A stretch of 64,000 nt of DNA from JAJDTQ01 sp965204235 (GTDB lineage Bacteria; Desulfobacterota; Binatia; UBA9968; JAJDTQ01). Positions within the stretch are counted from its first letter, which is position 1, and each line of letters begins with the position of its first letter. Shown here piece by piece: positions 52,338 through 60,874 of the stretch. The stretch lies in contig OZ241979.1 in NCBI GenBank assembly GCA_965204235.1, positions 682,001 through 746,000 on the forward strand, in the 5' to 3' direction. A program made the position numbers and the translations under genes. The notes under the pieces are model-generated. The model ran no database searches, was not told where the DNA came from, and was given only the letters and a program-made list of their open reading frames with translations.

Positions 52338-53720
52338 ATGAAGAAGGACATACGCACCTGGATCGACCAGTTGCGCGGCGCGGGTCTGCTCGACACCGTC
52401 TCCAAGCCGGTGGACCCGCGGACGCAGATGGGCGCGCTCCTGTGGCAGTCCCGGGAACGGGCGCTGCTGTTCGACAACCTGGAGGGTTTCCCGGGATGGC
52501 GTTGCCTCGGGCAGGCCCCGGGCGACGTCCGGCTGGCGCCGCTGGCCTTCGGCTGCGACCGCGACGAGATGGTGCCGGAGTTCGTCCGGCGCACCGGAAA
52601 GAGCGGCTCCACCCGCCTGGTGTCCTCGGGGCCGGTCAAGGAACGAGTGTTCACGGGCGACCGGGTGGACATCACCACCCTGCCCATCCACCAGTGCGGC
52701 GTCCGGGACGGCGGCCCGTTCATCTCCGCGGGGTTGATGATCTCCAAGGACCCGGACACCGGGCGCCGCAACCTGAGCTTCCACCGCCTCCAGATGAAGG
52801 GGCCGCGCAAGACCGGCATCCTGCTCTATCCCCGGCACGGTTGGATCAACTACCGGAAGCACGAGGCCAGGGGCGAGGGCATGCCGGTAGCGGTCATGAT
52901 CGGCCACCACCCCATGTATTACTTTGCCGCAGCCACCACCACGGACTACGGCGCGGACGAGCTCGCCATCGCGTCGGCGTTGCTGCAGGAAGAAGTGGAG
53001 ATGGTCAAGTGCGAGACCATCGACATGGAGGCGCCGGCCCAGGCGGAGGTGGTGCTGGAAGGGGAGATCCTGCCCAACGTGCGGGAGGAGGAAGGCCCCT
53101 TCAGCGAGTTCCAGGACTATTACCTGGCGGGAGCGGGACAGAACCCGGTGTTCCGGGTCAACGCCATGACCATGCGGGGCGACGCCATATTCAAGAACAT
53201 CCAGAACGGCGCCGAGGTGGAGGGGTGCGTCTATCACAAGGTGCCCATGTCGTCGCAGATACTCCGGCGCATACGGAGCGTCGGCGGCGGCGCCCAGGTC
53301 AGGAACGTGCTGGTGCTGCCGGGGATCTTCGGCGTGGTGGTGCAGATGAACGCCCGCTACTACGGCGAGGCCAGGAACGTGCTCATGGCCGCCCTGTCCA
53401 GCGAGTACCAGCATCCCAAGGTGGCCATCGCGGTGGACGAGGACGTGGACATCTTCAACTACGCGGACGTCCTGTGGGCCGTCTCCACGCGCGTGAACCC
53501 GGCCGAGGACATCATCACCATACCCGGGGCCAGGGTCCACGCCATGGACCCTTCGTGCCGGGAGGTGGGCGCCCCCGGGGCGCCGGGCTGGCACCGGGTG
53601 GGCGGAAAGGTGATGATCGACGCCACCAAGCCGCCGGAGTGCGACCCCGCCCGGCGGTTCGAGTTCGAGCGCCTGAAGCCCATGGGGGCGGACCAGGTCC
53701 GGTTGGAGGACTTCCTCTGA
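52338..53720 (+). CDS. UbiD-family prenyl-FMN-dependent (de)carboxylase
   Basis: A 460-residue member of the UbiD family, which reversibly decarboxylates aromatic or alpha,beta-unsaturated acids. Residues likely to bind prFMN and metal: NLSFHRLQMKG with Arg, and the Glu-rich catalytic segment NVREEEGPFSEFQDYY. A further conserved region is GIFGVVVQMNARYYGEARNVLMAAL, then KVAIAVDEDVDIFN. No UbiX gene for cofactor synthesis lies in the window. With the upstream transporter and the following SDR it suggests uptake and decarboxylation of an organic acid, but the substrate is unknown. Confidence 0.9.
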   Translation: MKKDIRTWIDQLRGAGLLDTVSKPVDPRTQMGALLWQSRERALLFDNLEGFPGWRCLGQAPGDVRLAPLAFGCDRDEMVPEFVRRTGKSGSTRLVSSGPVKERVFTGDRVDITTLPIHQCGVRDGGPFISAGLMISKDPDTGRRNLSFHRLQMKGPRKTGILLYPRHGWINYRKHEARGEGMPVAVMIGHHPMYYFAAATTTDYGADELAIASALLQEEVEMVKCETIDMEAPAQAEVVLEGEILPNVREEEGPFSEFQDYYLAGAGQNPVFRVNAMTMRGDAIFKNIQNGAEVEGCVYHKVPMSSQILRRIRSVGGGAQVRNVLVLPGIFGVVVQMNARYYGEARNVLMAALSSEYQHPKVAIAVDEDVDIFNYADVLWAVSTRVNPAEDIITIPGARVHAMDPSCREVGAPGAPGWHRVGGKVMIDATKPPECDPARRFEFERLKPMGADQVRLEDFL

Positions 53721-53765
53721 TCCGGTTCCGGCGCGAGTCGGCGCGGTCACGGGAAGGAGCCTGAG

Positions 53766-54506
53766 TTGAGCGAGGTGGCCATCGTCAGCGGCGGCGCCAA
53801 CGGCATCGGACGTTGCGTGGCGTTGCGGTTCGCCCGGGCGGGCATCGCCGTGGCCATTGCCGACTCGGACCGGGAAGGCGCCCACCGGGTCGCGGGCGAG
53901 TTGCGCGCCGCGGGAGCGCAGGCCCGGGCCTACGAGGTGGACGTCACCCGGGCCGCGGACGTCAAGGACGTGGCGGCGCGCGTACGCCGGGACCTCGGGG
54001 CCGTGGACTTCCTCGCCAACCTGGCCGGGGGGACCATCCATGTGAAAGCGGTGGAGGACCTCTCCTGGGCGGAATGGCGGGAGGTCATGGACGTCAACCT
54101 GAAAGGGACGTTCCTCTTCTGCCGCGAAGTGGCGCCGGCCATGATGGAAAGGCGAAGCGGCCGCATCGTCAACACCGCGTCCAACTACGGGTTCACCGGC
54201 TGCGCCCTGCGCACGCCCTACTCCGCGGCCAAGGCCGGCGTCATCGGCTTCACCAAGTCCCTGGCCCAGGAACTGGCCCCCTACGGCATCCTCGTCAACG
54301 CCGTGGCCCCGGGCCCCACGGACACCCCGCGGGTGCTGGCGAAGTCCACCCCGGAAGCGCGAGAGAAGTGGAAACCGCTGATTCCCCTGGGCCGCACCGG
54401 GCAGCCCGAGGACGTCGCCGAGGGGTTCTACTTCCTGGTAAGCCCGGAGAACACCTACATCACCGGCTATACCCTCCACGTCAACGGCGGCCTGGTGATG
54501 AACTGA
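53766..54506 (+). CDS. Short-chain dehydrogenase/reductase (SDR)
   Basis: A 246-residue classical SDR. The TTG start follows GGAAGGAG. NAD(P) site VSGGANGIGRC, with Asp in the VAIADSDREG region favouring NAD; NLAGG for the NNAG motif; catalytic Tyr and Lys in YSAAK; preceding Ser in NTASNYGF; C-terminal GYTLHVNGGLVMN. It resembles the FabG/3-oxoacyl-reductase group. Probably a step after the UbiD-family enzyme. Confidence 0.9.
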   Translation: MSEVAIVSGGANGIGRCVALRFARAGIAVAIADSDREGAHRVAGELRAAGAQARAYEVDVTRAADVKDVAARVRRDLGAVDFLANLAGGTIHVKAVEDLSWAEWREVMDVNLKGTFLFCREVAPAMMERRSGRIVNTASNYGFTGCALRTPYSAAKAGVIGFTKSLAQELAPYGILVNAVAPGPTDTPRVLAKSTPEAREKWKPLIPLGRTGQPEDVAEGFYFLVSPENTYITGYTLHVNGGLVMN

Positions 54507-54544
54507 GACTTCTGCATCACGTCATTTCTCTCCGAAGGGGGTAT

Positions 54545-54556
54545 GACCTATAGGTC
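54545..54556. promoter_or_regulatory. Perfect 12-bp palindrome upstream of the PIN-AAA operon
   Basis: GACCTATAGGTC reads identically on both strands. It lies in the 156-base gap after the SDR gene and about 107 bases before the first gene of the operon. It could be an operator; no clear promoter boxes were seen around it. Confidence 0.35.
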
Positions 54557-54662
54557 TCGTGTCACATGGGAAGATTCTGATCCTGGCGGTAGATGTGTTA
54601 CAGTCATGCCAGGTTTTGAAGGGTAGGTTGTCGCGCTTGGCGCTGGTTTCGAGGGAGCGACC

Positions 54663-55103
54663 GTGGCCGCAGAAACGAACGTTCAACTCCACTTGTCCAT
54701 CTGGCGGGATTATGCACCGTCTCATCCTCTCGCGCTGCGTGGCGGGCAAACGGGTTTTCAGTTGGTGACATCGGAGCACCGTATGCAAGCGGAGGTGTAC
54801 TCATGGCCGCTACAGCAAGATGCTTTGGCCGGAGTCTCGAAAGATGAAGTCCGCAATCGTCTTCGCGAGTTCCTTGGCAGATTGGATGTATCCCGTCCAC
54901 CGGCCGAGCGCTCCCTTGCCGTGCTCGACGAGTTCGTCGCCGCGGCGGAAGAAGCCATTGAAGCCGGCAATGCCGCTTCAGTTCCTTGGGAGTCCGGGCA
55001 CACGACGGTTGATCTTGATCCGCTGTTGACCTTGGTGCTGCACTTGAAGTGGCTCATTCGGTGCTTCAAGGATCGTCCGGGGATCTCGGTATCCATACGA
55101 TGA
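54663..55103 (+). CDS. Unknown small protein, first gene of the PIN-AAA operon
   Basis: A 146-residue acidic protein. The start is GTG with GAGGGAG upstream. The N-terminal half looks like beta strands (VQLHLSIWRDYAPSHPLALRGG, FQLVTSEHRMQAEVYSW). The second half is helical (AERSLAVLDEFVAAAEEAIEAG, DLDPLLTLVLHLKWLIRCF). I do not recognise a family. Base composition is visibly less GC-rich than the SDR gene. The stop overlaps the next ATG as ATGA, so translation is coupled. It may be an immunity or regulatory partner of the downstream nuclease, which is inference from position alone. Confidence 0.65.
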   Translation: MAAETNVQLHLSIWRDYAPSHPLALRGGQTGFQLVTSEHRMQAEVYSWPLQQDALAGVSKDEVRNRLREFLGRLDVSRPPAERSLAVLDEFVAAAEEAIEAGNAASVPWESGHTTVDLDPLLTLVLHLKWLIRCFKDRPGISVSIR

Positions 55104-57142
55104 CTGCCGTACTCGTCTCACCAGACCACGCAGCGTCTCGAATCGCGGAAGCGTTCAGGCGCAAACCACGTTGCCGCCTGCTCGTACAGGAGCAACGCGC
55201 CTTCAGCAACGGCTGGCTCTGCCTCGGCGCTGTCTCGCTGCTGCGAAGTGCACCAGACTCCGAAGACGAGCCACCGGATGCTGCGCTCATGAGTGCAGCT
55301 TTCGAGTGGTTGGTACCGGACGCGGGCGAGGTGGAGTCGAAATTGGCCTCATTGCTTGCAGTGAAAGAAGGAAGCAACGATTACTCCAAGGTTGCCCGCG
55401 CATTGGACCAGACGGCCTCGACTGCAATCCGCACCGGGCTTCTGCATCCCGTCTTCGATCCGGCCGCCATCGAGGAGATGCCGTTTCGCCGCGCCACCAC
55501 CGTGGTGTCGGATACGTCGGGTGTTCTGCAGGGCGCGTTGGATTTCGTCGTAAGATATCTTCATCCGGCCGCCAGAGTGAAGATACCAGCCATCGTGCAA
55601 ATGGAAGTGGTCAACTTCTCCGACCGTTTTTTCAGCATTCGAAGATCAAACGAGACGAAAGTTCGTAGGAATAACACGAGCAAGCTGCGCCGTGTGGATG
55701 AACTGATCGGGCATCTGGAAAGCCAGGGAGGGCAGAGAGCGCTCTTGCGGCTTGAACTGCAAGCGGAGACGGAGATCGAACGAACCTATCTGCTCGGCGA
55801 CCCTCTTCGTAGCGCCTTCCAGCAGGAAGGAGACAGCGCACTGAAGGACCTCAATATCAGCGTGCCCGTGCCAGCCTATGCGGATCGGCTGATCTTGGAG
55901 GCCGCCAGGCATCATCAAGCCCAGTCGGAGCCTGGCCATGCCGTACGGTTGCTGACGAGCGATCAAGGTCTGGCCCGTATGGCCTTGGCAGAAGGTATGA
56001 CGCCGCTCTATTTTACGGCGGTGAAATACGCCGACTTCTTTGGCACACGGCTCACGGGCCAGACCTTCAACCCGTTCAGCGGTGACGTCCACAGCATCCC
56101 GTTGGTGCAGGTTCTTTGGGAACTGGCCACGGCTTTCGGCACCGCGCGCTTGCAATGGGAGAGCGGCGACGCCATCACGATCTCCGCCTTGAGCGATGGT
56201 ATGTCATGGTCGCCCTTCCACTCCGTGGATGACCTCCTCTGGTTCAGCGCAGAGGAGGCGGCTAGCAGCCCTGTGTCAACCAAACAGTCCGATGCGCCGG
56301 CCTCGGGTTTGCGTACAGAAACGGTGAACAAGGAAGCAGCGACTATTGCGGGTCGCACAACTCCGAATGCGTCGTTCCAGCGAATGAGTGTAAACCGTCT
56401 CTTGCAGTTGATTTGCGCATTGGACGACAGACAAGTGCTCGATGCCATGCAAGTTGCCGCGCTGCTCAATGTCCGCGATGCCCGAAATGCGGGCGATTAC
56501 CGGCGCTTCCTGCTTTCTGCCGGTCTTCTCGATATGGACGGTGATCGTTGGATGTCCACGCCGTCCGTGCGTCGTCTTTCGGCCGGACTTCGGAACGAAA
56601 ACGCCGCTGCACTCCGCGATGCGCTCTTGCAGGCTCCCTCTTTTGCTGCTTTTCACGCACGCGTTGCGGACTCGAAAGTCGGGCATCCCATAGACATGTC
56701 CGACCTGTCGCGCAGCGCTGCGACCTACCGCATACTGGGCGAGTTGGCGTTCATTTGCGCGTCGGTCGGTAGGGATTTATACGCTACCACAGCGAGGCCG
56801 GCTGCTCGTCCCTTCGCGCAGATCGCGTTGCAGAGGTTCAGGGAACTCGACAGCGGCGATGCTCTGGTTGCCACGGGCCGATGGCTGGAATCCCTGATCC
56901 AATATGAGGGCATTCATCCGGAAGTCGCCCGGCGAGCATTGGAACAGGCAAACGAGGACGGGCTGTTGCGCCGCTCCACGGAGGGATCCACCACGCAAAC
57001 CGCCTTCGACATGCACGTTGTGCACGTTCTGCGTAAGAATGCTGACGGAATGCCTTTCGCTATGCCTGTGCGTCTGTATCGGGGCGACTACCTGATTCCA
57101 GGAAAGGCCAGCGTAAGTCTGCGTATCGAGGAGCGGCCATGA
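55100..57142 (+). CDS. Large protein with a PIN-type nuclease domain
   Basis: About 680 residues; ATG 55100 overlaps the preceding stop. Residues about 130-305 look like a PIN ribonuclease domain: VVSDTSG (Asp138), PAIVQMEVVNF (Glu169), YADRLILEAARHH (Asp262) and VRLLTSDQGLARMALAEG (Asp288). These give the family's four acidic metal ligands in the right order. The remaining N-terminal 130 and C-terminal 375 residues have no recognised domain; the C-terminus has a winged-helix-like stretch (LLNVRDARNAGDYRRFLLSAGLLDMDG). The PIN insert between Glu169 and Asp262 is long and basic. The stop overlaps the next start. A toxin-like or defence effector RNase is the favoured reading. Confidence 0.7.
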   Translation: MTAVLVSPDHAASRIAEAFRRKPRCRLLVQEQRAFSNGWLCLGAVSLLRSAPDSEDEPPDAALMSAAFEWLVPDAGEVESKLASLLAVKEGSNDYSKVARALDQTASTAIRTGLLHPVFDPAAIEEMPFRRATTVVSDTSGVLQGALDFVVRYLHPAARVKIPAIVQMEVVNFSDRFFSIRRSNETKVRRNNTSKLRRVDELIGHLESQGGQRALLRLELQAETEIERTYLLGDPLRSAFQQEGDSALKDLNISVPVPAYADRLILEAARHHQAQSEPGHAVRLLTSDQGLARMALAEGMTPLYFTAVKYADFFGTRLTGQTFNPFSGDVHSIPLVQVLWELATAFGTARLQWESGDAITISALSDGMSWSPFHSVDDLLWFSAEEAASSPVSTKQSDAPASGLRTETVNKEAATIAGRTTPNASFQRMSVNRLLQLICALDDRQVLDAMQVAALLNVRDARNAGDYRRFLLSAGLLDMDGDRWMSTPSVRRLSAGLRNENAAALRDALLQAPSFAAFHARVADSKVGHPIDMSDLSRSAATYRILGELAFICASVGRDLYATTARPAARPFAQIALQRFRELDSGDALVATGRWLESLIQYEGIHPEVARRALEQANEDGLLRRSTEGSTTQTAFDMHVVHVLRKNADGMPFAMPVRLYRGDYLIPGKASVSLRIEERP

Positions 57143-58239
57143 GCTTGCGCGACAGGTTGCGGAAGAGCAAAAACGCGGGTGCGATCGGTCGTCTTTACGA
57201 CCGCTTCGGCATTCTCGAGAATCCCTTCCCCGCTTCCAATCAGACAGCGGACAATCCCCATTACCCTCTCGCGGCGGATGGAGAGGCCGAAGACCGCATC
57301 TTTACCTTCCTTGACAAGGGTCGATCCCAGGTCGTGGTCGTCAAAGGCACGCAAGGCGTTGGCAAGACCAACTTCCTGAATCATTGCGAAAAAGAGATTC
57401 GGGATGCGCTGCAGGAACTGGAAGGCTACTACGTCGTTCGCTACCTCGCCGATCCGGAGGCTTCGTTTGACGGCACCACGCGGCGCCTGTTCGAGGAACT
57501 GGGCGCCGAACATCTCCGCGGACTCGCCAGTGCCTTGCGGTCGGACGATTCACCGATCGAGGAGGCCCGTAGCCACGACATGAGAGCTGCGTTGCGTCAC
57601 TTGGCGAAATCCACCGACGAGGGCGTCACTGAGCTGATGATGGATTGGTTGCTGGGCCATCGCCTGCTGAAGGCCCATCGGCTCTCGTTGGCGGTTCAGT
57701 TCCGCCTGGATACGGTGGAGTCCAGGATAGCGGCACTTCGGGATCTGGTGCAGGTAAGCGACGAAGCTGGCGTTCTGAAGGGGATATTCCTGCTGCTCGA
57801 CGAGCTCGAAAAGCAGGACGGCGTACTCGGACCACGTGCGGTCGTTCGCTACCTGTCCGCTGTGCGGGCAATCGTGGATGCTTTGCCGAGGCGGCTGTTC
57901 TTGATGATGGCGATTACCCCGGACGCATGGAACCGCTATTCATATTCGCTGCCGGCCTTGCGCAGCAGGCTGGAAAATCAAATCGAGATATCACCCCTCA
58001 CGGAAGTTGATGAAGCTGCGAAATTGGCACAGTGCTATATCGACGATTCACGTCGCAAAGCGAGGCAATCGCAGTCCGGAGACGGTGGCGCAGAGCATAT
58101 TGTCTCTCCGACGAAAATCAAAGAACATTATCGGAAACTGGAAGATCAAGCGACGAAGCAAGGTGATCCCGGCGTTCGGCAACGCGAATTCCTGCACGGT
58201 CTGCACAGGATGGCAGAGAAGGAGATTCAAGCATCGTGA
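57139..58239 (+). CDS. AAA/ORC-like P-loop ATPase
   Basis: A 366-residue ATPase. Walker A is GTQGVGKT at residues 70-77, and Walker B is IFLLLDELE with Asp221 and Glu222. The N-terminus FGILENPFPAS followed by an acidic helix resembles the opening of ExeA/ORC1-Cdc6-like STAND ATPases. The later segment RLFLMMAITPDAWNRYSYSLPALRSRLEN holds a sensor-like region and possible Arg finger. No transmembrane part is seen. It is coupled to the PIN gene (ATGA) and to the truncated frame that follows (GTGA). It could be a regulator or loader that turns the nuclease on. Confidence 0.8.
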   Translation: MSLRDRLRKSKNAGAIGRLYDRFGILENPFPASNQTADNPHYPLAADGEAEDRIFTFLDKGRSQVVVVKGTQGVGKTNFLNHCEKEIRDALQELEGYYVVRYLADPEASFDGTTRRLFEELGAEHLRGLASALRSDDSPIEEARSHDMRAALRHLAKSTDEGVTELMMDWLLGHRLLKAHRLSLAVQFRLDTVESRIAALRDLVQVSDEAGVLKGIFLLLDELEKQDGVLGPRAVVRYLSAVRAIVDALPRRLFLMMAITPDAWNRYSYSLPALRSRLENQIEISPLTEVDEAAKLAQCYIDDSRRKARQSQSGDGGAEHIVSPTKIKEHYRKLEDQATKQGDPGVRQREFLHGLHRMAEKEIQAS

Positions 58240-58400
58240 GCGGCAACGGACCGGATGCATTGCGCGAGAAACTCCTGCTCCGGCTGACGCTGGCCGGCTG
58301 TTCTTGCAGCAATCGACGTGGTCGACAGCAATCGCCCATTGTGATCAGGCCGACCTCCTGTATCGCCAGGACTTCTCCACCGATGTGCTCCTCAAGCTGA
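58236..58400 (+). pseudogene. Truncated fourth gene of the PIN-AAA operon
   Basis: GTG 58236 overlaps the ATPase stop just as the other genes overlap each other. The first 21 residues (MSGNGPDALREKLLLRLTLAG) look like a genuine N-terminus, but the following sequence is low-complexity and ends at TGA 58398. It seems that a larger gene was cut off here. The remaining 58401-58749 holds no gene I can recognise. Confidence 0.5.
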
Positions 58401-58749
58401 CGTACTGGCAGCCCAGCCCCCGCAGGCGCAGTCCCGCCGCACGCCGCGCCTTGAACCGCGAACGCCGAGGATGAAAACCAGCGTTCGCCGGTCCGATCCG
58501 GGCTTGGTGTCCTGCCATCGTCAGGCCCCCTTGAATCCGGGGACCGGACGCGCTAGCTAGTGTCTTCTGCTGCGCAACCCGGCTGCGGCAGGCAACGGGG
58601 TGCTGGAACTTCGGCGCCGCAGGTCCCGCCGCCGAGTCGGCCGGGCGCTCCATCGGAAGGTTGCGGGAGACGGCAGGTTGCCAGGCGCCTCCCGGCGGGG
58701 GCGGTGCGAGGCAACGGGGTCGAGTTCGGGATCAGGAGGAAGGAAAGGC

Positions 58750-60858
58750 ATGGCCGAAGCGAAAGACTATATCGTCGGTATCGATACGGGAGGGACCTTT
58801 ACGGACGTGGTGGTCATGTCTCCGAGCGGGGAGGTGTGGACCGCGAAGGCGTCCACCACGCCGGATGAGTTCTCCCGGGGCGTCATGGACGCCCTTGCCG
58901 AAGCCGCGCGGGTGCTGGACGTGGACCGCGCCGAGCTCCTGGGCCAGGCGGTCCTGTTCAAGCACGGCAGCACCGTCGCCACCAACGCGCTGATCACCCG
59001 CACCGGGGTCAAGGTCGGTTTCATCACCACCCGGGGGTTCGAGGACACCACGGAGATCATGCGCGCCATCGGGCGCGTGGACGGCCTCTCCGAAGAGGAG
59101 ATCCGCCACGCCACCTGGGTCACCAAGCCCGAGCCCCTGGTCCCCAGGGAACGGGTCCTGGGCGTGCGCGAGCGCATCGATTACCGCGGCGAGGTGGTGG
59201 TGCCGTTGTCCCGCCAGGACGTGATGGACGCCATCCGCAAGCTGGTGGACGAGGAAGGGTGCGAGGCCATCGCGGTGAGCTTCCTCCACGCCTGGGCCAA
59301 CCCCAGGCACGAGGACGACGTGCGCGCCCTTGCCCTGGAGGCGGACCCGTCGCGCAAGGTGTTCTGGTCCTTCGGCAGCGAGCTCGCCCAGGTGGCGGGC
59401 GAGTACGCACGGGCCAACACCGCCATCATCAACAGCTTCCTCGGCCCCACCGTGGACCGTTACCTCGGAGGTCTCCAGGGCAAACTGGAAGAGGGCGGCC
59501 TGAAGGGACCCTTCCTGATCATGCAGGGCAACGGCGGCGTCGCCCACCGAACCCATGCCACGCCGGTGTCGAACCTCCAGTCCGGGCCCGCGGGGGGCGC
59601 CATCGCGTCGGCCTACGTGGCCGGCCTGTTGGGCCATCCCAACGTGATCACCGCGGACATGGGCGGCACCAGCTTCGACGTGGGCCTCATCACCGAAGGC
59701 TATTGGCGATACGCCAACGAGCCCATCGTCGAGCGTTTCCGCATGTTGCAGCCCATCATCGACATCCAGTCCATCGGCGCAGGCGGCGGCACCATCGCCC
59801 GGGTCGACCACGAGACCGGCCGGCTGCTGGTGGGTCCCCAGAGCGCCGGCGCGAGCCCGGGGCCGGTCTGCTACGACACCGGCGGCGAGGAGGTCACGGT
59901 CACCGACTGCGACCTGGTGCTGGGCATCATCGACCCCGACTACTTCCTGGGCGGACGCAAGTCCCTGAACCGGGAAAAGGCGGCGAAGGCCGTGGAAGAG
60001 AAGATCGCCAAGCCGCTGGGGCTGAGCAACGTCGAGGCCGCGGCCGGTGTGTACGACATCGTCAACAGCAAGATGTCGGACCTCATCCGCCAGCAGGTGG
60101 TGCGCACCGGCTACCTGCCGGAAGAGTTCGTGATCTACGCCTTCGGCGGCGCCGGGCCGGTCCACGCCGCGGGCTTCTCCGCCGAACTCGGCATCCACCG
60201 GATCTACATCTTCCCCACGTCGCCGGTGTTCTCGGCTTTCGGCGTGGCCGCGGCGGACGTCATCCACACCCGGGTGATGACCTGCCAGTACATCCTCCCG
60301 ACCCAACCCGACGGTCCGAACCAGAGGCTCGAGGCCATCGAGAAGGAGCTCGGAGAGGCCATGACCGCGGAGGGCTTCCAGGCCGACCAGGTGGAGTTCC
60401 GCCGGTTCTTCACCATGCGCTACCGCCGGCAGACCGCCGGAGTGGAGATCCCGCTGTCCTGGGACCGCTTCACCGACCCACGGCTCCAGGAGTTGCAGGA
60501 GATGTTCGAGAAGAAATACGAGGAGCTCTACGGCGTGGGCGCGGGCTACACCAAGGCCGGTATCGAGATCAGCGCCATTCGGGTGGACGCGGTGGGCCTG
60601 GTCGCCAAGCCGCAGCTCAAGGCGCAGCCCGTGGAGAAGGGGGACGGCGCCCAGGCGGTCAAGGGCAAGCGAGGCGTCTATTTCACCCGGCCGGAACGGA
60701 AGTTCATCGAGACCCCGGTTTACGACGACGCGCTGCTCAAGGCAGGCAACGAGGTGGCGGGTCCGGCCGTCCTGGAGTTGCCCTTCACCACCATACCGGT
60801 GCCGCCCGGAGCGCGCGTCACGGTCGATCCGTACCTGAACCTGGTGATGGAAATATAG
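58750..60858 (+). CDS. hyuA: Hydantoinase/oxoprolinase-family A subunit (HyuA/AcxA-like)
   Basis: About 702 residues. ATG 58750 follows AGGAGGAAGGAAAGG. The ASKHA-type ATPase fold is clear: YIVGIDTGGTFTDVVV (phosphate 1), STVATNALITRTG, NLQSGPAGGAIASAY, ADMGGTSFDVGLI (phosphate 2), and FGGAGPVHAAGFSAELG. It hydrolyses ATP to activate a substrate in hydantoinases, oxoprolinases and acetone/acetophenone carboxylases. The gene starts 16 bases before its partner subunit, which carries an acetone-carboxylase-gamma-like tail, so a carboxylase is more likely than a hydantoinase. Confidence 0.9.
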   Translation: MAEAKDYIVGIDTGGTFTDVVVMSPSGEVWTAKASTTPDEFSRGVMDALAEAARVLDVDRAELLGQAVLFKHGSTVATNALITRTGVKVGFITTRGFEDTTEIMRAIGRVDGLSEEEIRHATWVTKPEPLVPRERVLGVRERIDYRGEVVVPLSRQDVMDAIRKLVDEEGCEAIAVSFLHAWANPRHEDDVRALALEADPSRKVFWSFGSELAQVAGEYARANTAIINSFLGPTVDRYLGGLQGKLEEGGLKGPFLIMQGNGGVAHRTHATPVSNLQSGPAGGAIASAYVAGLLGHPNVITADMGGTSFDVGLITEGYWRYANEPIVERFRMLQPIIDIQSIGAGGGTIARVDHETGRLLVGPQSAGASPGPVCYDTGGEEVTVTDCDLVLGIIDPDYFLGGRKSLNREKAAKAVEEKIAKPLGLSNVEAAAGVYDIVNSKMSDLIRQQVVRTGYLPEEFVIYAFGGAGPVHAAGFSAELGIHRIYIFPTSPVFSAFGVAAADVIHTRVMTCQYILPTQPDGPNQRLEAIEKELGEAMTAEGFQADQVEFRRFFTMRYRRQTAGVEIPLSWDRFTDPRLQELQEMFEKKYEELYGVGAGYTKAGIEISAIRVDAVGLVAKPQLKAQPVEKGDGAQAVKGKRGVYFTRPERKFIETPVYDDALLKAGNEVAGPAVLELPFTTIPVPPGARVTVDPYLNLVMEI

Positions 60859-60874
60859 GAGACGGGAGACGGCG

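Noticed and set aside
54663..58239. Assignment of the PIN-AAA operon to BREX, DISARM, Dnd/Dpt or a restriction-modification system
   Set aside because: No methyltransferase, helicase, phospholipase D or modification gene is present, and the proteins do not match those components by motif.
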